NCBI RefSeq assembly: GCF_013459645.1
Contig: NZ_CP054861.1
Location: 186,001 to 250,000 of the forward strand
Direction: 5' to 3'
Length of the DNA: 64,000 nt
Source of the DNA: Martelella sp. NC20
Lineage (GTDB): Bacteria; Pseudomonadota; Alphaproteobacteria; Rhizobiales; Rhizobiaceae
Below the pieces are notes generated by a model. The model did no database searches, was not told the origin of the DNA, and saw only the letters and a program-made list of their open reading frames with translations. Shown piece by piece: positions 7,998-16,310 of the stretch (the first letter of the stretch is position 1; the number at the start of each line of letters is the position of its first letter). Both the position numbers and the translations under genes were made by a program.

Positions 7998-9098
7998 TCA
8001 GCGGAAATCCTCTGCCGTGAGCAGGTACATGGTTCTCTCTTTGTGGAAATAGGCTTCTCGCGCGACGCTTTGAACGGCCTCGCGTCTTCGGTCAAATGAA
8101 CGCAGGCAAGTCTCTTCGTCAACTTGATCGCCCGTGGCCAGCTTGCGAGCCAGCGCCACTTTCGCCCGTTTCATGCCCCGCCGTTTCGCGACACCCATCG
8201 CCCAGCCTTTCAGGGCGGAAAACCTCGAGGCGCGCGTCAGCATGATATGTGCGGCTTCATAAAGCGCGGTGCGCGCCATGGCGTCACCGACCCTGGTGAT
8301 GCCGCCGTCTCTGTCGGTCTCGCCGGACTGGTATTTTCCAGGCGTCAGCCCGAAATAAGCGCCGACAGTTCGGGACTTGGAAAACCGTTCCGGATCATCG
8401 ACCGCCGAGCGATAGGTCAGCGCCACCAGAGCGCCCACGCCGGGCACGCTCATCAACCGATGGCAGACAGGATCGGCCCGGGCGATCTTCAGCATCTCAC
8501 GATGCAGCCGAGTGAATTCGTCCCACGGGGCGGCCCGCGCCTTCAGCATCGCACCGATCACCGTCGTCAGCATGTCATGGCCTTCGATGAGGTCGCGAAT
8601 GCGGGCATCAAAACGGCCGTGACTTACCTCTCCGACCTTGAGCCCGTAACCACGCAAAATGCCGCGGATACTGAGTTCGACATCGCGCAGCTTGGCCTGC
8701 AACAGTTTGCGGCCAACCAGCAATGCCCGCACGGCCCGAGCGTCCGCGGATTTTGCATGAACCGGGCGAAACCAGCCCATGCGCAGCAATTGCGCGATCC
8801 CACGGGCATCCTTGCGGTCCGTCTTCACGGTCATCGCTGACAACGCCGCCCTCACATGCCGCGTTTCCAGCAGCACCACATCAAAACCTGCGGCAACCAA
8901 ACCTTCGCGCAACCATTGAGACAATGGCCCCGCTTCGAGACCGATCCTGACGATCCGAAGCTCAAACTCGGCAAGATACCGCGACAACGCTGCCGGTTTA
9001 CTCGCCACTTTCGTTTCGCGTACGATCTTGCCCGACGCATCCACCACGCAAATACTGCTCTGTTCCAGCGACACATCGATTCCTGCATAATAGTCCAT
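7998..9098 (-). CDS. IS110-family transposase with a DUF1488 tail
   Basis: A 366-residue frame starting at ATG 9098 behind GAGGA. The N-terminal DEDD (RuvC-like) domain begins YYAGIDVSLEQS (Asp8), with VKTDRKDARGIAQLLR further on. The C-terminal Tnp domain shows LMSVPGVGALVALTYRS and the PGKYQSGE segment that probably holds the catalytic serine. Similarity stops after KVALARKLA. The last ~45 residues (DEETCLRSFDRRREAV to MYLLTAEDF) instead match the tail of DUF1488 proteins, such as the one at 2755-3009. The element appears truncated at its 3' side and reads through into a host gene. Whether the fused protein is active is unknown. Confidence 0.85.
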   Translation of the reverse strand: MDYYAGIDVSLEQSSICVVDASGKIVRETKVASKPAALSRYLAEFELRIVRIGLEAGPLSQWLREGLVAAGFDVVLLETRHVRAALSAMTVKTDRKDARGIAQLLRMGWFRPVHAKSADARAVRALLVGRKLLQAKLRDVELSIRGILRGYGLKVGEVSHGRFDARIRDLIEGHDMLTTVIGAMLKARAAPWDEFTRLHREMLKIARADPVCHRLMSVPGVGALVALTYRSAVDDPERFSKSRTVGAYFGLTPGKYQSGETDRDGGITRVGDAMARTALYEAAHIMLTRASRFSALKGWAMGVAKRRGMKRAKVALARKLATGDQVDEETCLRSFDRRREAVQSVAREAYFHKERTMYLLTAEDFR

Positions 9099-9400
9099 GG
9101 CTGTTCCTCGCTTGATGCCTGGGGCCGAAACCATCGGACCCCGTTTCAACATCATCACTCTGGGGGACAGCCACCTTCATGGCCACCAGAGGAGCGCAGG
9201 CCCATACGGCATCTAGAAGGACCGGAGAAAACTGGCCGCACCCGTCGGGGCCGCAACGGAGCGGAGGGCGGAGCAGGACAGGAAAAGACGGAGGGTCCGC
9301 CGGAGGTGGAAACCATTTTTTTTGGCCGAAGACGTTGCTGACAGGCGCCGGGCTTTTCAGTCCCATAGTCAATTGATCACACACAACAGCGGCAAGACAT
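8132..9400 (-). mobile_element. IS110-family insertion element (right end truncated, left end approximate)
   Basis: The transposase gene plus the ~300-base non-coding stretch on its 5' side form the visible element. The right boundary near 8132 is where transposase homology stops and DUF1488 homology starts. The left boundary cannot be fixed because IS110 elements lack clear inverted repeats. In the IS110 group the non-coding end upstream of the transposase encodes the bridge RNA that pairs target and donor DNA, so 9099-9400 is where one would lie. I have not identified its loops. Confidence 0.55.
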
Positions 9401-9545
9401 TCCTCAGCCATGGTAGCCCGGCTCAGCTTTGCGCAATGATGCTCCGACACTGGCAAAGGCAATTTCTGCGAGGGCAATAAAAGCCTGCTGAAGAACGCTG
9501 CGAAACAAGATCCACATCGGCGGCTGGCGCATGCATGTTCGATAA
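9159..9545. other. Non-coding stretch between IS110 transposase and the LysR-like gene
   Basis: No credible protein gene is visible. The part next to the transposase is likely the element's non-coding left end (possible bridge-RNA region). It includes an oligo-T run and a GGTCCGCCGGAGG near-palindrome around 9294-9306. The remainder up to 9545 has short open frames without recognisable similarity. Confidence 0.4.
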
Positions 9546-10745
9546 CTACTCCTCCCCGTAGCTCCAGGAGCCCAGAATATCCTGAAGGTGGTCGGCCATC
9601 TGTTGCCCGCGGAGATTATCTGCCCACACGAGGCGGAGCACGAGGTTGAACCGGTCGGCAAGCGGATAGGCTATGACATCGTCATTCGAGATCCTCAGAT
9701 TGGCGGGCAGTATCGAGCAATAGCCATGGTTTGCGACGAGATCGACCGAAACCGGTATACTGTCGACTTCGGTAAAGCGGATCTGCGACAGCCAGTTGCT
9801 TCCCAGAATGTGTTCAAGAACCTCCTCGGCCACCTGTCGCAGACCGGCTGCGCGCGAAGGCAACACCAGATGGCCGTTCAGCAGCGTTTCCCGGATCAGG
9901 CTCTGTTCATCATGCCAGTCACTGATCTCCGCTCCCGTGCGGCGTACGAAGAAACTGAGGCTGCTGCGGTGAATGTCGCGGCTCTTCAGGCGCGGCGATG
10001 TCGCTGGCGAATCCACCAGGATCGCGTCATAGCGCTGCAGTTCAAGACCCTCGAACAAGGCATTCACAAGTCCCGGCTGGAGATAGATCTGTGAGCCGAA
10101 ACGACTGCTCCAATTGGCAATGATATGCCCCAGTATCCTTGCTGACGGGCTGTCCGGCGTCGCCGGCGGGACGCCGCCAAGCGACCAGAACTTCAGGTGA
10201 CGGCGGAAACGGCTTTCCGATGCCGTGGAAAGCCGCGTCCATATATCCCTGAGCTTTTCGACATGCGGCGATATCCTGAGCGCCAACCGCGAGGGCGTTG
10301 AGCCGTCGCGGCCGCGCATGAACAGAGCGCCGCCGAGGCTCTTTTCGGTGGCCGAGATCATGCGCGTCAGTTGCGGTTGACCGATCTGCAGCCGCCGCGC
10401 GGACTTTCTGATCGATCCTGTTTCCATGACATCGGAAAAGCGAAACAGGGCGGCAAGCGAAATCGGACTTTCGATGATCGTGCGTTCCGAAGCATCCTGA
10501 CATTGCGCATAGATTGCCCGGATGGCGTAAGCGGCTTCATGGAGGAGCGGCCGAATACTGGTGCCTTCCGCCGTCAGGGTCAACCCTTGCGCACCCTGCT
10601 GGAAAAGCTGCACCGAAAGCGTCTTTTCCAGACGCTTGATCGCGTCGGAGACTGTCGAGGCGGGCATGTCCAGGCTGCGTGCGGCCCGCAAAACGCCGCC
10701 TCTCACTATGGCCTGATCCGCAACGAAAATGGTCGAGATTTTCAC
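9546..10745 (-). CDS. LysR-like regulator with two helix-turn-helix domains
   Basis: Starting at GTG 10745 (GGAGA six bases before) gives 399 residues. Residues 1-65 form a LysR-type winged HTH (VLRAARSLDMPASTVSDAIKRLEKTL). A second LysR-type HTH follows at about 95-155 (SIRKSARRLQIGQPQLTRMISATEKSL). The remaining ~240 residues look like a divergent periplasmic-binding-type effector domain. Two DNA-binding modules in one chain are unusual for LysR proteins. It is divergent from the amidohydrolase operon with 117 bases between starts and is the likely regulator of that operon. The frame is open much further upstream, but that part is antisense to the neighbour. Confidence 0.75.
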   Translation of the reverse strand: MKISTIFVADQAIVRGGVLRAARSLDMPASTVSDAIKRLEKTLSVQLFQQGAQGLTLTAEGTSIRPLLHEAAYAIRAIYAQCQDASERTIIESPISLAALFRFSDVMETGSIRKSARRLQIGQPQLTRMISATEKSLGGALFMRGRDGSTPSRLALRISPHVEKLRDIWTRLSTASESRFRRHLKFWSLGGVPPATPDSPSARILGHIIANWSSRFGSQIYLQPGLVNALFEGLELQRYDAILVDSPATSPRLKSRDIHRSSLSFFVRRTGAEISDWHDEQSLIRETLLNGHLVLPSRAAGLRQVAEEVLEHILGSNWLSQIRFTEVDSIPVSVDLVANHGYCSILPANLRISNDDVIAYPLADRFNLVLRLVWADNLRGQQMADHLQDILGSWSYGEE

Positions 10746-10862
10746 CTCCACTCTCCATGCAAACGCGATGGGCAGGGCAATACGACATATGGCATCCGGT
10801 TTTTGGGATATAGCATGTTCCAGAATCCGCCGCATAGTCATTTTAGACACGGAGGGAATGCA
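10746..10862. promoter_or_regulatory. Divergent promoter region between the LysR-like gene and the hydantoinase operon
   Basis: This 117-base gap separates two divergent starts and must hold both promoters. It ends with GGAGGG, six bases before a TTG start codon for the amidohydrolase. I see no clear long palindrome; a bipartite site would be expected for a double-HTH regulator. Confidence 0.45.
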
Positions 10863-12248
10863 TTGGCTGGCTTCGAACTGGTTCTGACGGGACGGATCAT
10901 TCTCGCGGATCGCGAGATCCCCGATGGTTTCATCGCGGTGGCGGCAGGAAAGATCGTGATGATCGGTCAGGGAAAACCGCCCGCGGCCGCCGAGAGACAT
11001 GATTTCGGCAATGGGCTTATCCTGCCCGGCGCGGTGGATGCCCAGGTCCATTCTCTGTCGCAGCGCGGAACCGAGGGGTTTGCGGCCTCGACGCGTGCGG
11101 CGGCCGCAGGCGGGGTGACCACAATCGTCGACATGCCCTATGACGAGGGCGATCTGATTTGCTCCGCCGAAGCGGTGGCGCGCAAGGCAGCGCTCGCCGA
11201 TCGCGAAGCGCGGGTCAGCGTTGCGCTCTACGGCACCATCCGTCCCGCAGATGGCGCGGCGCGGATTGCCGAACAGGCGGCAAGCGGCGTTTGCGGCTTC
11301 AAGTTTTCGACCTTCGGCACCGACCCCGAACGGTTTCCGCGCATCCCGCCGGCGCTGCTTCGCAATTGCTTTGAAGCCGTTGCGCGCACCGGCCTTGCCG
11401 CCGGCGTTCATAACGAGGACGACGATTATGTGCGCGCCGCGATCGCCGAGGTCGAGGCGGCGGGCATCACCGACTGGCGTGCTCACGGCCTCTCCCGCCC
11501 TCAACTCGCCGAAACCCTGGCAATGCTGCAGATCTACGAAACCGGCGCGGAGACAGGCTGCCCGGCCCATGTTGTGCATTGCTCGGTCGCGCGCGGCTAC
11601 GAAATTGCCGAAAGTTACCGCCGTCAGGGCTTTTACGCGACCGCCGAATGCTGCATCCACTACCTGACGCTGAACGAGGAAAATGACGTGGCGCGTCTGG
11701 GCGGCATGGCCAAGATCAACCCGCCGGTGCGACCGCGGCGCGAGGTTGAGGCGATCTGGCGTCATGTCGCCGAGGGCCGCGTTTCCATGGTCTCGACCGA
11801 CCATGTGAGCTGGGCGCGCGAGCGCAAGACCGATCCAGCCATGCTCAAATGCGCCTCCGGGGTTCCCGGGCTTGAGGTGATGGTTCCACTGTTCGTCAAG
11901 GGCGCGATGGAACGCGGCGTGCCGCTGTTCTGGGCTGCACGCCTGATGGCGGAAAACCCGGCGCGTCACTTCCGGCTCGATCATCGCAAGGGCGGCATCG
12001 AGGTTGGCCGCGACGCCGACCTGACCGTGCTTGTCGACCGGCCCGCCGTCTACGAGGCCGCCGCCAGTGCGCATTCGGTTGCCGACTGGTCTCCCTATGA
12101 CGGCATGGCCTTGCCCTGGACCGTGGCCGCCGTCTGGCATGGTGGCAGGATGGCGTTCGATGGCAACAAGGTTCTGGCCGCGCCGGGCAGTGGCGGCTTT
12201 GTCCGCCCGCCCGAAACGCTGGGCCTGCGCCGGGAGCTGCACGCATGA
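10863..12248 (+). CDS. Dihydroorotase/hydantoinase-type cyclic amidohydrolase
   Basis: A 461-residue cyclic-amide hydrolase of the dihydroorotase/allantoinase/dihydropyrimidinase superfamily. I chose TTG 10863 for its GGAGGG site; an in-frame ATG at 10815 lacks one. The barrel motifs are recognisable: LPGAVDAQVHS (59-64 core), GFKFST around Lys147, VHNEDD, HVVHCSVARG, and STDHVSW with the catalytic Asp. The first metal histidine of the usual DxHxH is Gln61 (DAQVH), which I recall also occurs in a subgroup of this family. It probably opens a five- or six-membered ureide ring. It overlaps the next gene by ATGA. Confidence 0.85.
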   Translation: MAGFELVLTGRIILADREIPDGFIAVAAGKIVMIGQGKPPAAAERHDFGNGLILPGAVDAQVHSLSQRGTEGFAASTRAAAAGGVTTIVDMPYDEGDLICSAEAVARKAALADREARVSVALYGTIRPADGAARIAEQAASGVCGFKFSTFGTDPERFPRIPPALLRNCFEAVARTGLAAGVHNEDDDYVRAAIAEVEAAGITDWRAHGLSRPQLAETLAMLQIYETGAETGCPAHVVHCSVARGYEIAESYRRQGFYATAECCIHYLTLNEENDVARLGGMAKINPPVRPRREVEAIWRHVAEGRVSMVSTDHVSWARERKTDPAMLKCASGVPGLEVMVPLFVKGAMERGVPLFWAARLMAENPARHFRLDHRKGGIEVGRDADLTVLVDRPAVYEAAASAHSVADWSPYDGMALPWTVAAVWHGGRMAFDGNKVLAAPGSGGFVRPPETLGLRRELHA

Positions 12249-13492
12249 AACGCAATCTTCATGCCTCGCAGGACCGGATAGCCGCTGACCTGACGGCGCT
12301 TTCCGCGATCACCGATCCCGAAAGGCCCTGGACGCGGCGCGCCTTCTCGCCCCTTTTCGACGAGGGCCGGCGCTTCCTGTCGGATCGCTTCAGGGCGGCG
12401 GGTCTCACTGTTTCGCTCGACGCCGGCGCCAATCTGGTCGGTCTTCGCCAAGGGAGCGAGCCCGATTCCGGCACGATCATGCTGGGGTCTCATTCCGATA
12501 CCGTTCCCGACGGCGGACGCTTCGATGGCGTCGCCGGGGTCGTCGTGGCGCTTGAGGTGGCCCGCGTTCTGGCAGACCGGGGCGTGACACTGCGCCACAA
12601 CCTCGCCATTGCCGATTTTCTCGCCGAGAAAGTGTCGATTTTCGGCGTTTCCTGCATCGGCTCGCGGGCCATGGCCGGGGTTCTGCCGCCCGCATGGCTT
12701 GAGCGGCAGAGCGCCGGCCGCGATCTTCGCCGGGCCATCGGCGATGTTGGCGGCGATGCGGAGGCTCTTACAGTTCCGCTTCGCCATGATCTCAGAGCCT
12801 TTCTGGAAATGCATATAGAACAGGGGCCGGTTCTGGAGCGCGAGGGCCTGAGCCTCGGCATGGTGACCACGATCGTCGGCATAACCCGGGTGGAGGTCAG
12901 CGTTACGGGGCAACCCGACCACGCCGGCACGACCCCGATGGACGGCCGCGTCGACGCTCTGGCCGCCGCCGCCAAACTGGTGCTTTCAATTCGCGCGAAG
13001 GCTGTGGAAATGACGGCGGCGGGGCGGCATTTTACCGCGACGGTGGGCGAATTCGAGATGAAGCCGAATGCCGCCAATGTCGTTCCCGGCCATGTCCGCA
13101 TGCTGATCGACATTCGCGCCGAGACCGAGGCCGATATGGATACCTTCCTGCGCTGGATCACAGACCGCGAGCAGGATGAACATCAAAACGGCATTGTGGT
13201 CGAGACCCGCAAGATTTCCGCCAACGACCCGGTACGCCTTGACGACGCACTTGTGGATGCCTTGTCCCAATCGGCCTCGGCGCTGGATATCGGCCACCGG
13301 CGCATGGTTTCCGGCGCCGGCCACGATGCGGCGTTCATGGCGCGTCTTTGCCCTGCCGCAATGGTGTTCGTGCCCTGTGCTGGCGGGCGTTCGCATTGCC
13401 CGGAAGAATGGGCCGATGCGGCTGATCTGTCTCTTGCCGCCGAGGTTCTGGCGGATACCGTAATCTCGATCGACGCGAACAAGGAAGGATAG
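12245..13492 (+). CDS. Zn-dependent carbamoylase / allantoate amidohydrolase family (M20)
   Basis: A 415-residue M20-type amidase of the hydantoinase/carbamoylase family, which removes the carbamoyl group from N-carbamoyl amino acids, ureidopropionate or allantoate. Metal-site residues visible are His83 and Asp94 (GSHSDTVPDGGRFDG), His190 (EMHIEQGP) and a late His in GRSHCPEEW. The usual double-glutamate motif at the second metal reads LAEKVSIFG, with one Glu (128). The dimerisation domain contains GQPDHAGTTPMDGR. Translationally coupled to the upstream ring hydrolase, it would take the ring-opened product. The substrate is inferred only. Confidence 0.88.
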   Translation: MKRNLHASQDRIAADLTALSAITDPERPWTRRAFSPLFDEGRRFLSDRFRAAGLTVSLDAGANLVGLRQGSEPDSGTIMLGSHSDTVPDGGRFDGVAGVVVALEVARVLADRGVTLRHNLAIADFLAEKVSIFGVSCIGSRAMAGVLPPAWLERQSAGRDLRRAIGDVGGDAEALTVPLRHDLRAFLEMHIEQGPVLEREGLSLGMVTTIVGITRVEVSVTGQPDHAGTTPMDGRVDALAAAAKLVLSIRAKAVEMTAAGRHFTATVGEFEMKPNAANVVPGHVRMLIDIRAETEADMDTFLRWITDREQDEHQNGIVVETRKISANDPVRLDDALVDALSQSASALDIGHRRMVSGAGHDAAFMARLCPAAMVFVPCAGGRSHCPEEWADAADLSLAAEVLADTVISIDANKEG

Positions 13493-13495
13493 CAG

Positions 13496-14587
13496 ATGGC
13501 ACGCGTTCTCACCGAAAAGGATGTGGAACCCGCCGTGCGCGGCGGCGCGGTCTATGCAGCGGGCGGCGGAGGCTGGGTGCATCACGGCCGGATGCTCGGC
13601 CGCGCGGCTGTCAATGCCGGCGCGCCGGAACTGGTCTCGGTCGAGGAACTTGATGATGATGACTGGGTCGCCACCGCCGCCGCCATCGGCGCGCCCGCTT
13701 CGACCACGCCGTGGGAGATGCGCGGCGTCGATTATGTGAAGGCGGTGCAGCTCCTTCAGGAAGCGCTCGGCGCGCGCGTCGCGGCGCTGATGATCGGGCA
13801 GAACGGCAAGTCCTCGACCCTCAACGCCTGGCTTCCCTCCGCCATTCTGGGCTGCAAGGTGCTCGATGCGGTCGGCGACATGCGCGCCCATCCGACAGGC
13901 GATATGGGCGCCATCGGCATGGCCGGACGGCCGGAACAAACGATCCAGACCGCCGTTGGCGGCAATCGCGCGCAAAACCGCTATATCGAGCTTGTCACCC
14001 GAGGCGCCACGGGCCGCGTTTCGCCGGTGCTGCGCACCGCCTCGGATATGTCCGGCGGCTTTATCGCTTCGGCGCGCAACCCGGTGCATGCGTCCTACGT
14101 TGCCGGAAATGCAGCCCTTGGCGGAATTTCGAAGGCGCTGGAACTGGGCGAGGCCATTCTGGCGGCCGAGCCCAAAGGCCCCTACGCGATGCTCGATGCC
14201 ATCGCTCGTACCACCCGCGGGATCTATATCGTCGAAGGCGAGATCACGGCAAAACAGGTGACTTATACGAGTGAGGCCTTCGATGTCGGCACTGTGACGA
14301 TCGGCAACGGCGATCGCGCCGTCACCTTGCATGTGATGAATGAATATATGGCCGTCGACGCAGCCGACGGACGCCGCATTGCCACCTTCCCCGACGTCAT
14401 CACCACGCTTTCTCCCGAGGCCGAACCGCTGTCGGTCGGCGAGTTGAAGGTGGGCATGAAGATCCATGTCCTGCATGTGCCGAAGGCACTATTGCCGATC
14501 AGCACCGGGGTTCTCGATCCCGCCGTCTATATCCACCCGGAAAAGGTCATGGGCATCGACCTGACCTCTTACGCATTGGAGGGCTGA
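13496..14587 (+). CDS. DUF917 family protein
   Basis: A 363-residue member of the DUF917 family, recognisable from YAAGGGGWVHHG near the N terminus, the GAPAST and PWEM segments, ALMIGQNGKSS, and a C-terminal GIDLTSYALEG. DUF917 proteins accompany hydantoinase genes in many bacteria. No reaction is established for them to my knowledge, though a role in substrate binding or racemisation is often assumed from context. The start lies three bases after the carbamoylase stop and its stop is one base before the urocanase-like gene, so the operon is tight. No signal peptide is seen. Confidence 0.82.
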   Translation: MARVLTEKDVEPAVRGGAVYAAGGGGWVHHGRMLGRAAVNAGAPELVSVEELDDDDWVATAAAIGAPASTTPWEMRGVDYVKAVQLLQEALGARVAALMIGQNGKSSTLNAWLPSAILGCKVLDAVGDMRAHPTGDMGAIGMAGRPEQTIQTAVGGNRAQNRYIELVTRGATGRVSPVLRTASDMSGGFIASARNPVHASYVAGNAALGGISKALELGEAILAAEPKGPYAMLDAIARTTRGIYIVEGEITAKQVTYTSEAFDVGTVTIGNGDRAVTLHVMNEYMAVDAADGRRIATFPDVITTLSPEAEPLSVGELKVGMKIHVLHVPKALLPISTGVLDPAVYIHPEKVMGIDLTSYALEG

Positions 14588-14588
14588 C

Positions 14589-16247
14589 ATGCCGAAGGAC
14601 AATCCCCGCCATCCGGCCTTTCCGATCCCCTCCGGCCCGACGCTTCGCGCCAAAGGCTGGCGGCAGGAGGCGCTGTTGCGGCTGATGGAAAATGTCCTGG
14701 CCGTCGGCGAGGACCCGGAAAATCTGGTGGTCTACGCCGCTCTGGGCAAGGCCGCGCGCAACAAGGCCGCCCATGATGCGATCCGTCAGGCGCTGATCAA
14801 TATGGATGACGATCAGACCCTGATCATCCAGTCGGGCAAACCCGTCGGTCTGATGAAAACCAGTCCCGAGGCGCCGATCGTCATCATGGCGAACTGCAAT
14901 ATCGTCGGGCAATGGGCCAGAGCCGAAAACTTCTACGAAATGGAACGCAAGGGGCTGATCTGCTGGGGCGGCCTCACTGCCGGGGCATGGCAGTATATCG
15001 GCTCGCAGGGCGTCATTCAGGGGACCTATGAAATCTTCATGCGGATCGCCGAGCGCCGTTTTGCCGGCAGCCTTGCCGGGCGTTTCATCCTGACCGCCGG
15101 TCTCGGCGGCATGGGCGGCGCTCAGCCGCTCGCCGGGCGGATGGCGGGCGCGGCAATCCTCTGCGTCGAGGTCGATCCCGCCCGTGCGGTAGCGCGCAGG
15201 GAAATCGGCTATCTCGATGAAATCGCGCCGGATCTAGACGCGGCACTCGCGCGGATCGAAAAGGCTTGCTCCGAAGGCCAGGCGGTCTCGGTCGGGCTCG
15301 TCGGCAATGCCGCGGAGGTTTACCCAGAAATCGCCCGGCGCGGTGTTAGCCCCGATATCGTGACTGATCAGACCTCGGCGCACGATCTGGTTTATGGCTA
15401 TATTCCCGAGGGGTACGATCTCGACCGCGTACGTCGTCTGCGCGCGCAGAACCCGGACGAACTGATCGCGGCCGGAAGGGCCTCGATCGCGCGGCATGTT
15501 CGGGCCATGCTGGATTTTCAGAAGAGCGGCGCGGAAGTGTTCGACAATGGCAATCTGATCCGCACACAGGCTCAGATCGGCGGCGTCGAGAATGCCTTCG
15601 ACATTCCGGTTTTCACCGAAGCCTATCTGCGGCCGCTGTTTTGCCGCGCGATCGGGCCGTTCCGCTGGATGGCGCTGTCGGGCGAGGCTTCCGACATCGG
15701 CAAGATCGACGATCTTGTGCTCGAAATGTTTCCTGATAACAGGATCGTTACAAACTGGATCCGGCTTGCGCGCGAAAATGTTCCCTTTGAAGGACTGCCC
15801 GCCCGCATCGCCTGGCTTGGCCATGGAGAACGCAGCGCGCTGGCGCGCGCGGTCAACCAGATGGTCGCGACCGGCGCGCTGCAGGGGCCGGTCGCGTTTT
15901 CCCGCGATCACCTTGATTCCGCAGGAATGGCGCATCCCAACATCATGACCGAGAATATGCGCGACGGCTCCGATGCGATCGCCGACTGGCCGCTTCTGGA
16001 TGCGATGCTGTTATGCGCGTCCCGCGCCGATCTGGTCACCGTTCATTCGGGCGGCGGCGGCTATGCCGGCTACATGACTTCGGCCGGCGTCACGATCGTC
16101 GCCGATGGCACCGAGGCGGCCGACCGCCGTCTCGAAATCGCACTCGATAATGATACCGGTCTTGGCGTCATCCGCTATGCCGATGCCGGCTACCCGGACG
16201 CGCTGGACGAGGTATCGCGCAAAAAGATCAACCACATTCCCGTCTGA
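14589..16247 (+). CDS. Urocanate hydratase-like protein
   Basis: A 552-residue protein of full urocanase length. The Rossmann NAD loop is present (AGLGGMGGAQP around 170, CVEVD), as is the segment around the catalytic cysteine (FCRAIGPFRWMALSGEASDI near 354-372) and a divergent RDHLDSAGMAHP where typical HutU has RDHLDSGSVASP. Urocanase uses NAD as an electrophile to hydrate an imidazole acrylate to an imidazolone. Here it sits in a hydantoinase/carbamoylase operon without hutI, hutG or an intact hutH, so it may act on a related imidazole compound. The NAD-dependent hydratase fold is clear and the substrate is not. Confidence 0.85.
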   Translation: MPKDNPRHPAFPIPSGPTLRAKGWRQEALLRLMENVLAVGEDPENLVVYAALGKAARNKAAHDAIRQALINMDDDQTLIIQSGKPVGLMKTSPEAPIVIMANCNIVGQWARAENFYEMERKGLICWGGLTAGAWQYIGSQGVIQGTYEIFMRIAERRFAGSLAGRFILTAGLGGMGGAQPLAGRMAGAAILCVEVDPARAVARREIGYLDEIAPDLDAALARIEKACSEGQAVSVGLVGNAAEVYPEIARRGVSPDIVTDQTSAHDLVYGYIPEGYDLDRVRRLRAQNPDELIAAGRASIARHVRAMLDFQKSGAEVFDNGNLIRTQAQIGGVENAFDIPVFTEAYLRPLFCRAIGPFRWMALSGEASDIGKIDDLVLEMFPDNRIVTNWIRLARENVPFEGLPARIAWLGHGERSALARAVNQMVATGALQGPVAFSRDHLDSAGMAHPNIMTENMRDGSDAIADWPLLDAMLLCASRADLVTVHSGGGGYAGYMTSAGVTIVADGTEAADRRLEIALDNDTGLGVIRYADAGYPDALDEVSRKKINHIPV

Positions 16248-16310
16248 TCCTTCGGAGTGACGGGAGACGCATGCACAACCGAAAAATACCAATCAAAGAG
16301 GGAAATGACC

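Noticed and set aside
10746..12242. Upstream extension of the LysR-like frame to nearly 900 codons
   Set aside because: The extra part is exactly antisense to the ring hydrolase gene and shows no protein similarity; LysR similarity begins at about 10745.
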